Origin: Bifidobacteriaceae bacterium
GTDB taxonomy: Bacteria > Actinomycetota > Actinomycetes > Actinomycetales > WQXJ01
Direction: 5' to 3'
NCBI GenBank assembly: GCA_031255075.1
Contig: JAIRTF010000269.1
Coordinates: 1 to 6,065 of the forward strand
DNA: 6,065 bases
Shown here: positions 5,952-6,065 of the stretch, piece after piece
Position numbering within the stretch: the stretch's first letter is position 1
Layout: every line of letters starts with the position of its first letter
Program-made: the position numbers and the translations under genes
Notes under the pieces: generated by a model
What the model was told of the DNA's origin: nothing
The model's database searches: none
Seen by the model: the letters and a program-made list of their open reading frames with translations, nothing else

Positions 5952-5957
5952 TACTTT
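5952..5957 (+). promoter_or_regulatory. -10 box of a probably leaderless glnS transcript
   Basis: TACTTT ends 6 bases before the ATG at 5964, the usual TANNNT-to-start distance for leaderless actinobacterial mRNAs. No purine-rich SD is seen at the right distance (GAGGCG is 15 bases away). No clear -35 is present. An 8-base palindrome AAACGTTT lies upstream at 5912-5919. Confidence 0.5.
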
Positions 5958-5963
5958 GGCCCG

Positions 5964-6065
5964 ATGACCATTGGGAGCGCCTCTGGCGCAGGAGATTTCA
6001 TCGCCGATGTTGTCCGGGCGGACAACGCCAACGGGACCTTCGCCGGCCGCGTTCAGACCCGTTTC
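5964..6065 (+). CDS. glnS: Glutaminyl-tRNA synthetase, N-terminal fragment (runs off the right edge)
   Basis: 34 codons, open to the window edge. After a short Gly/Ser lead the protein reads GDFIADVVRADNANGTFAGR followed by VQTRF. This fits the start of bacterial GlnRS, 'xFIRxIIxxDLxxGxxxxxVxTRF', just before the class I signature PPEPNGYLHIGH, which would begin right after the last base here. GlnRS charges tRNA-Gln with glutamine in the cytoplasm. Many actinomycetes instead use GluRS plus the GatCAB amidotransferase, so this gene marks the subset with GlnRS, where it is sometimes fused to a YqeY domain at the C-terminus (not visible). GluRS and GlnRS share the catalytic fold, but GluRS lacks this helix and TRF lead-in. 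The start is the ATG placed 6 bases after a TANNNT box. Identified from a short piece, so moderately secure. Confidence 0.8.
   Translation, partial: MTIGSASGAGDFIADVVRADNANGTFAGRVQTRF

Noticed and set aside
1..6065. Search for CRISPR, insertion-sequence ends, tRNA, rRNA, toxin-antitoxin or phage genes
   Set aside because: No regularly spaced repeats, terminal inverted repeats with a transposase, cloverleaf or relevant protein motif was seen.

Overview
The window is GC-rich and densely coded. Its gene families (YihY/BrkB with a short hydrophilic tail, a VTT-domain protein, an ECF sigma factor followed by a one-helix membrane partner, a TANNNT -10 box directly before an ATG) and its Ala/Gly/Val-rich proteins with frequent GTG starts suggest an actinomycete (Actinomycetota). 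I cannot name a genus. The beginning of a glutaminyl-tRNA synthetase gene at the right edge fits the subset of actinomycetes that carry GlnRS.

Layout, left to right. Positions 1-134 (minus) hold the start of a zinc-ribbon protein that runs off the left edge. Positions 219-914 (minus) encode a VTT/YqaA-like membrane protein with a long hydrophilic insert. A 185-base divergent spacer separates it from a YihY/BrkB-type membrane protein at 1100-1996 (plus). After a 262-base gene-free stretch comes a DyP-type haem peroxidase at 2259-3191 (plus), with all the expected catalytic residues. It converges on a minus-strand pair: an ECF sigma factor (4661-5221) and a single-pass membrane protein (3313-4668) whose reading frames overlap by 8 bases. 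A strong stem plus T-run at 3247-3292 ends that pair. Further right are a VOC/glyoxalase-fold protein (5347-5760, minus) with a good promoter, and the first 34 codons of a gene that looks like glnS (5964 onward, plus), apparently leaderless.

Functional reading. The only clearly cooperating genes are the sigma factor and the membrane protein. The latter has a short cytoplasmic end, one helix and about 380 outside residues with six cysteines, which is the layout of a transmembrane anti-sigma factor with an extracellular sensor or lipid/ligand-binding domain. Its extracellular part is not a family I recognise, and it is the most novel element here. The VTT and YihY proteins share a divergent control region and are both envelope proteins. 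The peroxidase stands alone and lacks an encapsulin-type tail. I saw no mobile element, CRISPR array, tRNA or rRNA.
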